38,382 bases of DNA from an uncultured Photobacterium sp. (GCF_947502415.1 NZ_CANMZV010000031.1:1-38382); one strand, 5' to 3'. Positions 17,308 through 26,214 are shown, counted from the first letter of the stretch. Made by a program: numbers and translations. Notes: generated by a model not told the origin, from the sequence alone.

Positions 17308-17970
17308 ATGAACGTATTATCTTCATTCAATATGGATCGGCATCAGCGAGTGGTGATAGATACAACCAGCCAGCAGTGGTTGGCCTCTCCGTCCGCTGGC
17401 GTATGGCGGATCCCACTTGAACGGGAAGCAGCAGAAAGTGGCCAGGTTACCAGCCTCGTTCGCTATGAACCGGATACCCATTTCTCAGCCCACTACCACC
17501 CTAACGGGGAAGAGATTTTTGTTATCGACGGGCTGTTTCAAGATGAACAGGGGGACTACCCTGCCGGTACGTATATCCGAAACCCTCCGGGGTCATTCCA
17601 CGCTCCCGGTAGCGACACCGGATGTTTGCTCTACGTAAAGCTCAATATGTTTCCCGAAAACGACAGCGAGACTTTTCGGCTAGATACTCATAATGCCAAC
17701 TGGCAGCCGGGAATGACCCAAGGTGTATTTATCCTGCCACTGCACGGTTTCAGTGGCGAACAAACAATGATGCAAAAATGGCAATCTAACACATTTATCC
17801 CACCCCACCAGCATGATGGCGGAGAAGAAATATTTATTCTATCGGGTGAATTTTATGATGAGCTGGGTGAATATGAAAAAGGCACCTGGATCCGAAACCA
17901 GGCAGGAAGTACCCACCAGCCAGCCACAAGGGAAGGCTGTCTCATGCTGGTTAAAACAGGGCACTTCTAG
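17308..17970 (+). CDS. Tandem ChrR-type cupin protein
   Basis: This is a 220-residue soluble protein made of two homologous cupin domains. Domain 1 (about 35-115) contains HYHPNGEEIFVIDG and YIRNPPGSFHAP; domain 2 (about 130-215) contains HQHDGGEEIFILSG and WIRNQAGSTHQP. Each keeps the HxHxxxEE...H metal-binding pattern, so each should bind one metal ion (Zn in ChrR). ChrR is an anti-sigma factor with an N-terminal sigma-binding domain; that domain is missing here and no ECF sigma gene lies nearby, so this is probably a stand-alone enzyme or metal sensor. The internal duplication is clear. The start at 17308 is chosen over an upstream start because the added residues look non-native; neither has a strong ribosome site. 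Confidence 0.82.
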   Translation: MNVLSSFNMDRHQRVVIDTTSQQWLASPSAGVWRIPLEREAAESGQVTSLVRYEPDTHFSAHYHPNGEEIFVIDGLFQDEQGDYPAGTYIRNPPGSFHAPGSDTGCLLYVKLNMFPENDSETFRLDTHNANWQPGMTQGVFILPLHGFSGEQTMMQKWQSNTFIPPHQHDGGEEIFILSGEFYDELGEYEKGTWIRNQAGSTHQPATREGCLMLVKTGHF

Positions 17971-18449
17971 CTGGCAAACTCAATACCTACAGCACGAAAC
18001 CGGACATCAGCATTCTCATAGTCACCACTACTCTGCTGGTAGTACTCTGCGGGCATCCGCTCATCGAGCCCCGCAGACTTCAGCTTTTTCAATTCATCAC
18101 GGGTCAGAATGACATAATCAAGGTGTTCATCCAGCAACTGCTTGAGAGAATCGATACTGAGTTCGTCGTCTCTGACGAGCACCTTCAGCTTGCCGGTCAC
18201 CACTGAGAGAGGTAACCGCAGCTCCCGTACAAGTAACTTTCGGTTGCCAACCGGGCGAGCCGCCTTAGAACGAAGACTATGCTCAAAAATCTGCTCCCAA
18301 TCAGCTTTCCCACTTCGGGTAACCAGGTGGTGGCGGTAACAGTAATAACTTTCAAAAAATTGCCTCAGAAAGTGATAACGCTCCGCATAGGCCTCAAGGT
18401 AGATATGCTGCAACTCTAAGTTAGCATGAAAATCATGTAGATCTGTCAT
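17967..18449 (-). CDS. Conserved hypothetical protein, helical and basic
   Basis: This encodes a 160-residue soluble protein with no signal peptide. The N-terminal 40 residues are aromatic and histidine-rich (HIYLEAYAERYHFLRQFFES). The middle is basic (NRKLLVRELRLPLSVVTGKL) and the C-terminal part is an acidic helix. I do not recognise the family. The stop codon overlaps the end of the convergent cupin gene by 4 bp, leaving no room for a terminator between them, so the two transcripts must overlap. Frame and codon use look normal. Confidence 0.6.
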   Translation of the reverse strand: MTDLHDFHANLELQHIYLEAYAERYHFLRQFFESYYCYRHHLVTRSGKADWEQIFEHSLRSKAARPVGNRKLLVRELRLPLSVVTGKLKVLVRDDELSIDSLKQLLDEHLDYVILTRDELKKLKSAGLDERMPAEYYQQSSGDYENADVRFRAVGIEFAS

Positions 18450-18464
18450 AAATTAATTCAATTG

Positions 18465-18508
18465 TCGGGAACAGGAGCGGTTATATCTCCAAACCGCCAT
18501 CTTCCCGA
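18465..18508 (-). terminator. Stem-loop between two minus-strand genes (possible terminator)
   Basis: An imperfect inverted repeat pairs TCGGGAA (18465-18471) with TTCCCGA (18502-18508), with an inner GCGGTT/AACCGC stem. It lies 9 bp after the stop of the outer-membrane protein gene at 18517. No strong U run follows, so it might only attenuate or stabilise. Confidence 0.4.
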
Positions 18509-18516
18509 TAAAGACG

Positions 18517-18933
18517 TTATAAGTTGAACCGTACTCCAACGGCACCTTCCACTTCCATACTGGACTCTTTCTGCATATACCAAGTTACACCAGCTTCTGC
18601 ATACAAATGTAAAGAATGGTAAGGCAATACAATACCAACACCACCTCTTGGCCCCCACTGGTGTTCACTGTCATCAACCCATTGAATACCGGTAAAACCA
18701 TAAAATGGTGAATATAGAGTATTTTGGGCCATATCACTGACATTCCAGATCGCATCAGCTGAAAAACTCAAGGTATTTAGACCAACGGCAAACTGGTAAT
18801 CATCACGATACTGTACTGTTAGCCCAGACGTCGGGCTGCCAAGATAAACACCGGCAGTAAGAGGGGAACTCAGTGCTGCAGCCTGCATAGGCAAGGCTAA
18901 AAGAGTTGAAATCAAAATAGCTTTTTTAAACAT
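18517..18933 (-). CDS. Small exported beta-barrel-like outer-membrane protein
   Basis: This 138-residue protein has a signal peptide (MFKKAILISTLLALPMQAAA). The rest is a run of alternating hydrophobic/polar strands rich in G and Y/W, ending with VGVRFNL. The final F-N-L and strand pattern (e.g. GVGIVLPYHSLHLYAEAGVT) suggest an eight-stranded or smaller outer-membrane barrel inserted by the BAM machinery. It has no enzymatic residues of the PagL or PagP type that I can see. A good AGGGA lies before the ATG. Function is unknown. Confidence 0.65.
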   Translation of the reverse strand: MFKKAILISTLLALPMQAAALSSPLTAGVYLGSPTSGLTVQYRDDYQFAVGLNTLSFSADAIWNVSDMAQNTLYSPFYGFTGIQWVDDSEHQWGPRGGVGIVLPYHSLHLYAEAGVTWYMQKESSMEVEGAVGVRFNL

Positions 18934-19099
18934 TCATAATCCCTGAACTAAGCGATAAATTTTGCTCCGCGCCGAAACATACCGCCTTTATCACTAAAAT
19001 CAAAGTGCAATCTAATGAAATTTTTCACCAATTTTTCAGGTCTCTTCATATTACATACTTATATAACAAGCAAAATGACACTGTAATCAAAGGAAGACT

Positions 19100-20116
19100 A
19101 TGCTCATCAAGAAGACACCGAGCTGGACACTAAACGACAACGAAGCCACTCCTGAATCAGTATACCTGCAACGCCGTGATATCTTAAAAAAGCTTGGCAT
19201 CACCCTCGTTGGTTTACCTGTAGCAACCCAAGCAAATGCCGGCTTATTCGATGCCTTTACTAGTGGTAAGAAAGTGGAGACCAAAGATAGCCGTCGTTCG
19301 CTGATAACCCGGCCATCACACTATTCTGATAATCAACTATCACTGACGCCAGAAAACAAAATCCTTCAATACAATAATTTTTACGAATTTGGAACCGATA
19401 AGTCAGATCCTGCTGTGCGTGCTGGCAACTTCAAAACGAATCCGTGGAACATTGAAGTTGGCGGGCTGGTTAACAAACCTTTAACTCTGGGTTATGAAGA
19501 TATCTTCTCCACATTCACTCTGGAAGAGCGGATATACCGGTTACGCTGCGTTGAAGCCTGGTCGATGAATATTCCCTGGATTGGTTTTCCCCTGGCTGAA
19601 CTCCTGAAAAAGGCCGCCCCTAACAGCCGGGCAAAATATGTTGCTTTCGAAACCCTCTACGCCCCCAAACAAATGCCAGGTCAGGCATCCCGCCGTCTGG
19701 GTGGTGGAATTGACTATCCTTATGTGGAAGGGCTGCGGCTGGCTGAAGCCATGCATCCGCTAACACTTATATCAGTCGGCCTGTACGGAAAAACGCTGGC
19801 GCCTCAAAACGGTGCCCCACTACGCCTGGTTGTTCCCTGGAAATATGGCTTCAAGAGCATCAAGTCTATTGTGAAAATCACCCTCACAGACAAAGAACCA
19901 CCTACGACCTGGAACCTGCTGGCACCCAATGAATATGGCTTCTATGCCAATGTGAATCCAAAAGTCGACCATCCTCGGTGGAGTCAGGCCAGTGAACGAT
20001 TTATAGGGGAAGGCAGCCTGTTCAGCAGCCGGCGTCAGCCCACAAACATGTTCAACGGTTATGCCGACGAGGTTGCGAGCCTCTACAAGGGCATGGATTT
20101 GAGGAAGCACTACTGA
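19100..20116 (+). CDS. msrP: MsrP, periplasmic protein-methionine-sulfoxide reductase catalytic subunit
   Basis: This 338-residue molybdoenzyme (formerly YedY) repairs oxidised methionines in envelope proteins. A Tat signal has the twin arginine at residues 25-26 (QRRDILKKLG) and a cut near VATQANA. The sulfite-oxidase-fold domain keeps RLRCVEAWSM, with the Mo-ligating Cys at 150. It also keeps the long conserved blocks YNNFYEFGTDK, MPGQASRRLGGG, PQNGAPLRLVVPWKYGFK and VNPKVDHPRWSQASERFIG. Alignment from memory to E. coli MsrP is near-continuous. AAGGAAG precedes the ATG. The TGA overlaps the msrQ ATG, so the pair is coupled. Confidence 0.97.
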   Translation: MLIKKTPSWTLNDNEATPESVYLQRRDILKKLGITLVGLPVATQANAGLFDAFTSGKKVETKDSRRSLITRPSHYSDNQLSLTPENKILQYNNFYEFGTDKSDPAVRAGNFKTNPWNIEVGGLVNKPLTLGYEDIFSTFTLEERIYRLRCVEAWSMNIPWIGFPLAELLKKAAPNSRAKYVAFETLYAPKQMPGQASRRLGGGIDYPYVEGLRLAEAMHPLTLISVGLYGKTLAPQNGAPLRLVVPWKYGFKSIKSIVKITLTDKEPPTTWNLLAPNEYGFYANVNPKVDHPRWSQASERFIGEGSLFSSRRQPTNMFNGYADEVASLYKGMDLRKHY

Positions 20117-20751
20117 TGAAATTAACGCCAAAATATATCTTCGCTATTAAGATGATCATCCACCTGTTATCCCTCAGCTTTGTCGGTTTGTTAGTGTTTC
20201 AGACCTTAAGCGGCGGTCTGGGAGCCGATCCGGCTCAGGGGATCAGCCACTACACGGGGAAAGCTGCGCTCAATACTCTGATAATCACCTCGCTGATCTC
20301 CCCTCTTGCTAAATTTTTTCGGCAAGGCAGATTGATTAAAGTCCGGCGACTGATCGGATTATACAGTTTCTTCTGGGCAGTACTGCACCTGCTTGGCTAC
20401 CTGGCACTAGATCTCAACTTTAACTGGCCGCTACTTGCCAGTGAACTTGCTTCGCGTCCCTACTTGACCCTTGGAGCTGCAAGTTGGCTGATCCTGTTGG
20501 TGCTGACAGTAACATCTCCGCAAAAAATCCAGCGCCGACTCGGCTCTCGCTGGCAAAAACTACATAACTGGATTTATCTCGCCCTGATTCTAAGTCCTAT
20601 ACACTACTACTGGTCAGTAAAATCCGGACTAACTGAACCCGTCTTGTATATCCTGGCGACGCTCATCCTGCTTAGTTTACGCTACAAGACATTCATGCGC
20701 TGGCTGCCGGCATTTTTTGCCCTCAGCCGCACGACTTCACCTCGCTCATAA
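20116..20751 (+). CDS. msrQ: MsrQ, heme-binding membrane subunit of the MsrPQ system
   Basis: This 211-residue inner-membrane protein (formerly YedZ) passes electrons from the quinone/flavin pool to MsrP. About six hydrophobic segments are visible. Conserved features are GISHYTGKAALNTLIITSLI, RRLIGLYSFFWAVLHLLGY and LGSRWQKLHNWIYLALILSP, with histidines in three helices that ligate b-type heme. Start and stop fit the usual length, and the gene overlaps msrP by one base. A stem-loop terminator follows. Confidence 0.96.
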   Translation: MKLTPKYIFAIKMIIHLLSLSFVGLLVFQTLSGGLGADPAQGISHYTGKAALNTLIITSLISPLAKFFRQGRLIKVRRLIGLYSFFWAVLHLLGYLALDLNFNWPLLASELASRPYLTLGAASWLILLVLTVTSPQKIQRRLGSRWQKLHNWIYLALILSPIHYYWSVKSGLTEPVLYILATLILLSLRYKTFMRWLPAFFALSRTTSPRS

Positions 20752-20775
20752 TTATTAAACCATTCAATATTTGTG

Positions 20776-20802
20776 AAAAGGCCCAAATAATGGGGCTTTT
20801 TT
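20776..20802 (+). terminator. Terminator of msrPQ
   Basis: AAAAGGCCC pairs with GGGGCTTTT (one mismatch) across a 7-nt loop and ends in six T. It lies 25 bp after the msrQ stop. Confidence 0.7.
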
Positions 20803-20946
20803 GATCACTAAATCATTGAATAATCATAAGGCAAACATATTTTTCTGATACGATGAACTATCTGTAATAAGATAGCGTTGGCCTGAACCTATTTATATCG
20901 CAAATTCAATCAGGCTGAGCTAGTTGTGTTATGAGGCTTTTCATCC

Positions 20947-21585
20947 TTGGTCAGTGATCTCCTTTCAGTCAGTATCCATCATTTTCAGTCTGACTGTTTG
21001 CAGCTATGTGAACACCATTACCCGACGGTACATAACCGTGGAATGCGTGAATATCACATGGGCAGAGCTTTATGCCGCCGTATCATTTCGACGCTGAATC
21101 AAGCAGACATTCCAGCTAAACTGCAACTGTGCCCAAGCGAGGAAGAGCACGACCAAACGGTTTTCGCTATCGAAACCCCCCAGTTCATCATCTGGCTCGT
21201 TGCTCATCGTCTGGACAGTGCCAACCTTGCCAGACGTGATGCCCTGCTTCAGTTAATAAATACCGCCGTAAAGCAAACAGCCTCAAACAAACAACATCAC
21301 TTACTCATTGTTTCCGATCATTGGTTTGACCGCAGCAAAGCCAGCAAAGAGATACCAGCATGGTGGCTCGGACAACTGCCGGACAATTGCAATGAATACC
21401 TCGCCGATGGTATCCGCCTTCAGGCATGTGCCCATACGCTGCCACAAAGCCTGAAGCAGAAATATTCCCTGACCGAAGGGCTGCATGAAGTACATCACCC
21501 GCTCAAGCGGCACAGCAATGGCAAAGTTGTCCACCGCTACATTCTGCTAACCGCTTACTACTATCTGAATCAACCTGAGCAATAA
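20947..21585 (+). CDS. Conserved hypothetical protein
   Basis: This encodes a 212-residue soluble protein, basic and rich in His, Leu and Gln. Segments that look structured are MGRALCRRIISTLNQADIP, FAIETPQFIIWLVAHRLD and HHLLIVSDHWFDRSKASKE. No family motif is recognised, and there is no signal peptide or membrane helix. The start is a TTG at 20947 with GAGG about ten bases upstream. The next in-frame ATG (in NRGMREYHMG) would remove 32 residues that include a plausible helix, so the TTG start is a guess. It lies between the msrPQ terminator and the MATE gene, 140 bp upstream of the latter. Confidence 0.6.
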   Translation: MVSDLLSVSIHHFQSDCLQLCEHHYPTVHNRGMREYHMGRALCRRIISTLNQADIPAKLQLCPSEEEHDQTVFAIETPQFIIWLVAHRLDSANLARRDALLQLINTAVKQTASNKQHHLLIVSDHWFDRSKASKEIPAWWLGQLPDNCNEYLADGIRLQACAHTLPQSLKQKYSLTEGLHEVHHPLKRHSNGKVVHRYILLTAYYYLNQPEQ

Positions 21586-21725
21586 TGTAGCCTTTTCAGC
21601 GATACTGATAGGACCACTCATAAATCCACTATTGGCATTAAAATAAAGTGATCATATCGATACCCTCTTTCAAGGTACATCCGATACTATAGCTCCCTGT
21701 TTATTTGTCACCAGAACTCACTTTC

Positions 21726-23075
21726 ATGCCAGAAATCAGCCAAGCACCACATTTGTCACTGCGGGATGACGCCATTTTCCGACTCTTCATCCGCTACACA
21801 ATGCCAACCATTGCGGCCATGCTGGTTACTGGTATTTACGTTGCGATCGACGGCATGTTTGTCGGTCATTTCATCGGAGAAAACGGCCTTGCCGGGATCA
21901 TGCTTGGCTACCCTATCGGATCGATCCTTTATGCACTGGGTGCGATGGTCGGTATGGGAGCCTCAGCCCTGGTCTCAATAAAGCTCGGCGAAGGACATAC
22001 AGACCAGGCCAAAATTATTGTTGGAAACGCCCTTTCACTCTGCCTGATTATTTCCCTGATAGGCTGCAGCTTAGGCATTCTTTTCGCTGATGATGTTCTG
22101 CGCTGGCTGGGCGCGGAAGGTGAGATCTTCCAAATGGCATCAGATTACCTGTTCTGGTACTTCGCTCTGGGTGTATTTCCGGTTGTCTCTATGGCGTTTT
22201 CATCGCTGTTACGAAATGACGGTGAGCCTAACCGAGTCACTTGGATCATGATTTTCGGCGGTGTGCTTAACGTAGCTCTCGACTGGGTATTTATCGTCGT
22301 CATTCCGTGGGAGCTGACCGGAGCGGCCATCGCCACCATGCTGTCACAAGCCGCAACCACACTACTCTGTCTACAACATTTTTTCGGTAACAAAACCCGC
22401 CTGAAAATCAGCTGGCAAACCCTCAGATTACATTGGGACAGCGTAAAACAAATCAGCAGACTAGGTCTTTCCAGCCTGCTGATGTACCTGTATTTATCGG
22501 TAGTACTGACTCTGCATAATAAAGCCTTCCTTTGGGTAGGAAGTGCCATTCATGTCGCCGCTTACGGCATCGTCAGCTATACCGAAGCTTTCTTCTACCT
22601 GATATTTGAAGGAATTGCCCTTGGTATCCAGCCGATTACCAGCTACAACACCGGAGCCGGACAGACTGAGCGAGTGCTCAAAGCCCGCAATATGGCCTTT
22701 GCCGCCACCTTACTGGTGGCTCTAAGTGGTGTCGCTTTCCTTTACGGCTTCCCTGACTATGTGGTTTACCTCTTTGCCGGAAATAACCCGACCCTGCTGC
22801 CAGAGGCCGTAAACGGCATGTATCTTTATTTCTGGGGGCTTCCGATGGAGGGCTTATTGCTGGTAGGTGCGACCTATTTCCAGTCAGTAAATAAAGCAAG
22901 AGAAGCTTCGTTCCTGACCGGAGGCAAGCTCATTCTCATTACCCTGTTCATCTTCACCCTGGCCAAATTCGTCGGCGTTAACGGAGTCTGGATTGCATTG
23001 CCACTTTGCAGCTCAGCATTAACCGCCTGGATGCTTTTCACCTTAGGGTATAACAAGAAAAATTCACCAAACTGA
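21726..23075 (+). CDS. MATE-family multidrug/cation efflux transporter (MepA-like)
   Basis: This is a 449-residue inner-membrane antiporter that exports drugs or metabolites using a Na+ or H+ gradient. Twelve hydrophobic segments in two related halves are visible. The first half opens with FIRYTMPTIAAMLVTGIYV followed by IDGMFVGHFIGENGLAG, the pattern of the MepA branch rather than NorM. GMGASALVSIKLGEG is the loop after helix 2, and the second half has AYGIVSYTEAFFYLIFEGI. The ATG at 21726 is used; an in-frame TTG seven codons earlier is possible, and neither has a clear ribosome site. Its substrate cannot be predicted. Confidence 0.9.
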   Translation: MPEISQAPHLSLRDDAIFRLFIRYTMPTIAAMLVTGIYVAIDGMFVGHFIGENGLAGIMLGYPIGSILYALGAMVGMGASALVSIKLGEGHTDQAKIIVGNALSLCLIISLIGCSLGILFADDVLRWLGAEGEIFQMASDYLFWYFALGVFPVVSMAFSSLLRNDGEPNRVTWIMIFGGVLNVALDWVFIVVIPWELTGAAIATMLSQAATTLLCLQHFFGNKTRLKISWQTLRLHWDSVKQISRLGLSSLLMYLYLSVVLTLHNKAFLWVGSAIHVAAYGIVSYTEAFFYLIFEGIALGIQPITSYNTGAGQTERVLKARNMAFAATLLVALSGVAFLYGFPDYVVYLFAGNNPTLLPEAVNGMYLYFWGLPMEGLLLVGATYFQSVNKAREASFLTGGKLILITLFIFTLAKFVGVNGVWIALPLCSSALTAWMLFTLGYNKKNSPN

Positions 23076-23100
23076 TAAAAACAGCAGCAAGCAAACGATT

Positions 23101-23126
23101 AACAGCACCTTTAGGTGCTGTTTTCT
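23101..23126 (+). terminator. Terminator of the MATE gene
   Basis: A perfect 9-bp stem AACAGCACC/GGTGCTGTT (23101-23109 with 23114-23122) with a TTTA loop is followed by TT and CTT. It lies 25 bp after the stop. Confidence 0.85.
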
Positions 23127-23262
23127 TATCCGGAATACGATTTACTACTAGTCGAAAAGTGATGGTTATCACAATTACATTGGCCAATACTGCAATACAC
23201 ATTTCCTGCTCAAATTCAGAGGGTATGATCGAACACCTGTATCAATTAAGTGATTGTCTTCA

Positions 23263-24669
23263 ATGTTTAAGAAAACACTTCTCGCTGTCTCCCTTGCAGC
23301 AACCTCGCTCGCCAGCACTTCAGCTTTAGCCTTGGAAAAAGTCGACCTGCTAATCAAAAATGCCACCGTTCTGACAATGAATCAGGAAAACACTGTCTAT
23401 AACAACGGCCTGGTGGTAGTAAAAGAGAACAAAATTTTCGCCGTGACTAACGGCTCAAACATCAAAGACTACATCGCCGCCAAAACCATTGATGCTGATG
23501 GCGACATTGTGATGCCGGGGCTGATAAACACGCATACCCATGTCTCAATGACCGTCTTCCGCTCACTGGCCGATGATGTGCCTGATCGCCTGCACCGTTA
23601 TATTTTCCCGCTTGAAAAGAAACTGGTATCCCGCGATATGGTTCGCATCGGAGCTCAATTGGGTAACGTGGAAATGGTCAAAGGCGGTGTCACAACGTAT
23701 GCCGACATGTATTATTTTGAAGATGAAGTCGCTAAAACCGTAGATACCATAGGTATGCGTGCCGTTCTGGGTGAAACCGTCATCAAGTTCCCGGTCGCTG
23801 ACGCAGCCAATGCCGATGAAGGCATTAAATACGCGCTTAACTTTATTGAACAATACAAAGATCACCCGCGCATTACCCCGGCTTTCGCTCCTCACGCGCC
23901 TTACACCAACACCACAGAAGCCCTGCAGAAAATCACTGAGCTTTCACTTAAACATGATGTGCCGGTGATGATCCACCTTGCTGAATCTGAACGTGAAAAC
24001 CTGGTCATTGCAGAACGAAGCGGCGGTAAAACACCGGTTGAATACATGGCAGATATCGGCGCACTGACCCCTAAGCTGGTTGGCGCGCATATGATAAATG
24101 TCGACGACAATGACATTGCCCTGCTGAAAAAGCATGATGTCGGCATTGCCCATAACATGAGTGCCAACATCAAATCAGCCAAAGGTGTTTCCCCGGCCCT
24201 GAAAATGTTCGATGACGGGTTGCGTATCGGTCTGGGTACAGACGGCCCGATGTCCGGCAATACCCTGAGTACCATTGATGAATTTAACCAGGTTGCCAAA
24301 GTGCACAAGTTGGTCAACAAAGACCGTGCAGCCATGCCACCGATGAAAGTGATCGAAATGGCGACGATTGGCGCAGCTCGGGCCCTGCATATGGAAAACA
24401 CTATCGGTTCACTGGAAGCTGGCAAATTGGCAGATATCATAGTGATCGACACCAAAGCTCCGAATATGGTGCCGGTTTATAACCCGTATTCGGCGCTTGT
24501 CTATTCAGCTTACGCATCAAATGTTAAACATACGATTGTTGACGGAAAGTTGCTGATGGAAAACCGTAACATACTGACCGTTGATGAAGATGCTATTCGT
24601 GAGGAAGCACTGAAATTCAGCAACAAAGTCCGAAAGGCTGTCGTAGAAAGCGGCGAAGTCGTGCAGTAA
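23263..24669 (+). CDS. Exported amidohydrolase of the Atz/Trz (MTA/SAH deaminase-like) family
   Basis: This is a 468-residue metal-dependent hydrolase or deaminase. A signal peptide (MFKKTLLAVSLAATSLASTS and ALA) sends it to the periplasm, which is unusual because most members are cytosolic. The TIM-barrel metal site is complete: HTH at 91-93, H238 (HLAES), H276 (GAHM) and D327 (GTDGP), and HAP at 211-213 fits the substrate-binding loop. The C terminus folds back into the small beta-sandwich (IGSLEAGKLADIIVID). Motif layout is closest to 5'-methylthioadenosine/S-adenosylhomocysteine deaminases and related aminohydrolases, but the true substrate is unknown. ATG 23263 is preferred over TTG 23254. 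Confidence 0.88.
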   Translation: MFKKTLLAVSLAATSLASTSALALEKVDLLIKNATVLTMNQENTVYNNGLVVVKENKIFAVTNGSNIKDYIAAKTIDADGDIVMPGLINTHTHVSMTVFRSLADDVPDRLHRYIFPLEKKLVSRDMVRIGAQLGNVEMVKGGVTTYADMYYFEDEVAKTVDTIGMRAVLGETVIKFPVADAANADEGIKYALNFIEQYKDHPRITPAFAPHAPYTNTTEALQKITELSLKHDVPVMIHLAESERENLVIAERSGGKTPVEYMADIGALTPKLVGAHMINVDDNDIALLKKHDVGIAHNMSANIKSAKGVSPALKMFDDGLRIGLGTDGPMSGNTLSTIDEFNQVAKVHKLVNKDRAAMPPMKVIEMATIGAARALHMENTIGSLEAGKLADIIVIDTKAPNMVPVYNPYSALVYSAYASNVKHTIVDGKLLMENRNILTVDEDAIREEALKFSNKVRKAVVESGEVVQ

Positions 24670-24701
24670 CTAACCCTGCCCTCAACTGAAACTTACCCAA
24701 C

Positions 24702-24734
24702 AAAAAAACGCCAGTATTCATACTGGCGTTTTCA
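24702..24734. terminator. Bidirectional terminator between amidohydrolase and NfeD genes
   Basis: A perfect 10-bp stem (24707-24716 with 24721-24730) with a TTCA loop has an A run on the left and T run on the right, so it can stop transcripts from both convergent genes. Confidence 0.9.
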
Positions 24735-24741
24735 TTATCGA

Positions 24742-25203
24742 CTATTTTGCTTTATTTTTTGCCTGAATAACCAACACAATGCCCTCAACCCGAATCACTT
24801 CAACCAGCGTTCCCGCTTCGAGCGGTTCATCGGCTTTTGCCAGCCACGACGTATCTCCCATCCGGATCCGTCCCTGACCTAACGGGAAAGGCGCATCAAG
24901 TACACAGGTTTGCCCGACCATCTGTTCATTACGCTTATTCAGTGTGCTCTCCTGATCATCAGCCCGATCTATACGGTGCTGGTAGCGCCACCAAATCCAG
25001 GTAGAAAACAGCGCAAACACTGCAAAGGTTAACCATTGCAAAGACCAACTCATCGGGACAAAGGTCATAATAAGCCCGACAAGCAGTGCTGATATTCCCA
25101 ACCAAAGCAAATACCCAGCCGTTCCCAGCAACTCAAGAAGCAATAGCACAAGGCCCAATGCTAGCCAGTGCCAGAAATTCATCTGCTCAAGCAGTTCGAT
25201 CAT
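24742..25203 (-). CDS. NfeD-family membrane protein, partner of QmcA
   Basis: This is a 153-residue short NfeD protein (the E. coli YbbK/YbbJ-type). The first 80 residues contain three or four hydrophobic segments, such as LALGLVLLLLELLGTAGYLL and GISALLVGLIMTFVPM. The C-terminal 70 residues form the soluble OB-fold domain (GQTCVLDAPFPLGQGRIRMG, then AGTLVEVIRVEGIVLVI). NfeD proteins pair with SPFH proteins and are thought to help organise membrane microdomains. The ATG overlaps the qmcA TGA (ATGA), so they are one operon. Confidence 0.92.
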   Translation of the reverse strand: MIELLEQMNFWHWLALGLVLLLLELLGTAGYLLWLGISALLVGLIMTFVPMSWSLQWLTFAVFALFSTWIWWRYQHRIDRADDQESTLNKRNEQMVGQTCVLDAPFPLGQGRIRMGDTSWLAKADEPLEAGTLVEVIRVEGIVLVIQAKNKAK

Positions 25204-26144
25204 TCTTTCGATCCTTTGCTCACTGATACGGCCTGCTTAGGCTGATTAAGCAACTCCGCGATACCAGCAACCGACCCCATCAGACCTGTTGCGTCTAACG
25301 GCAACATAATGACTTTACCATTTTCAGACTGACCAATGGCCTTCAATGCTTCGGTATAGCCTTGGGCAATAAAGTAATTAACCGCCTGCAAATCACCTTT
25401 TGCGATGGCTTCCGATACCATTGCTGTTGCACGCGCCTCTGCCTCCGCGGCCCTTTCACGGGCTTCGGCCTGAAGAATTGCGGCCTGCTTATCACCTTCA
25501 GCACGCAAAATTTCGGACTGCTTATGACCTTCAGCCCGTAAAATTTCAGCCTGACGAACACCTTCCGCTTCCAGTACCTCGGCTCGCTTATTACGTTCAG
25601 CCTTCATCTGCGCGTTCATTGCCGCAGTAAGGTCCGCTGGCGGCTGCACATCTCTGATTTCTATACGAGTAACTTTTACACCCCAAGGGTTGGTAGCCTG
25701 ATCAACAATACCTAATAACTGACTGTTAATTCTGTCACGCTGTGAAAGCATTTCATCCAGTTCCATCGAGCCCAGCACAGTACGAATGTTAGTCAAGGTT
25801 AAGTTACGAATTGCATGCTCCAGATCGTTCACTTCGTAAGCCGCTTTCGCAGCGTCGACAACCTGAACGAAGCAGACTGCATCAATCGTTACATTAGCGT
25901 TATCGCGTGAGATAACCTCCTGTGCAGGGATATCAAGCACTCGTTCCATCATATTGATTTTATTGCCAATACGGTCAACGAACGGCACAATCAAATTTAA
26001 CCCCGGTCGTAATGTTTTGGTATAGCGACCAAAACGCTCAACCGTCCACTCATTCCCTTGAGCAACCGTTTTAATCGCCGAGGCAATCAACACTATGGCA
26101 ACAACAAGAAATACTCCAACTGTAATTAACGTATCGTATGGCAT
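25200..26144 (-). CDS. qmcA: SPFH/stomatin-like protein QmcA
   Basis: This is a 314-residue membrane-anchored SPFH protein (quality control/membrane microdomain type). An N-terminal membrane helix (about 4-22) is followed by an SPFH domain (about 25-190, with EWTVERFGRYTKTLRPGLNL and MERVLDIPAQEVISRDNANV). Next is a helical region of four consecutive 11-residue repeats (VLEAEGVRQAE, ILRAEGHKQSE, ILRAEGDKQAA, ILQAEARERAA), typical of the right-handed coiled coil in these proteins. A hydrophobic C-terminal segment promotes assembly. I start it at MPYDTLI, which has GGAGGG five bases upstream, not at the start seven codons earlier. It is intact. Confidence 0.93.
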   Translation of the reverse strand: MPYDTLITVGVFLVVAIVLIASAIKTVAQGNEWTVERFGRYTKTLRPGLNLIVPFVDRIGNKINMMERVLDIPAQEVISRDNANVTIDAVCFVQVVDAAKAAYEVNDLEHAIRNLTLTNIRTVLGSMELDEMLSQRDRINSQLLGIVDQATNPWGVKVTRIEIRDVQPPADLTAAMNAQMKAERNKRAEVLEAEGVRQAEILRAEGHKQSEILRAEGDKQAAILQAEARERAAEAEARATAMVSEAIAKGDLQAVNYFIAQGYTEALKAIGQSENGKVIMLPLDATGLMGSVAGIAELLNQPKQAVSVSKGSKE

Positions 26145-26214
26145 TTCGCCCTCCATAATAAACACCGCGCATATTCAACTAGAGTACACCAAGCCATTGA
26201 ATATTCATATAAAT

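Noticed and set aside
25400..25600. Repetitive DNA inside qmcA
   Set aside because: The repeats are explained by the protein's 11-residue coiled-coil repeats, not by a DNA element.
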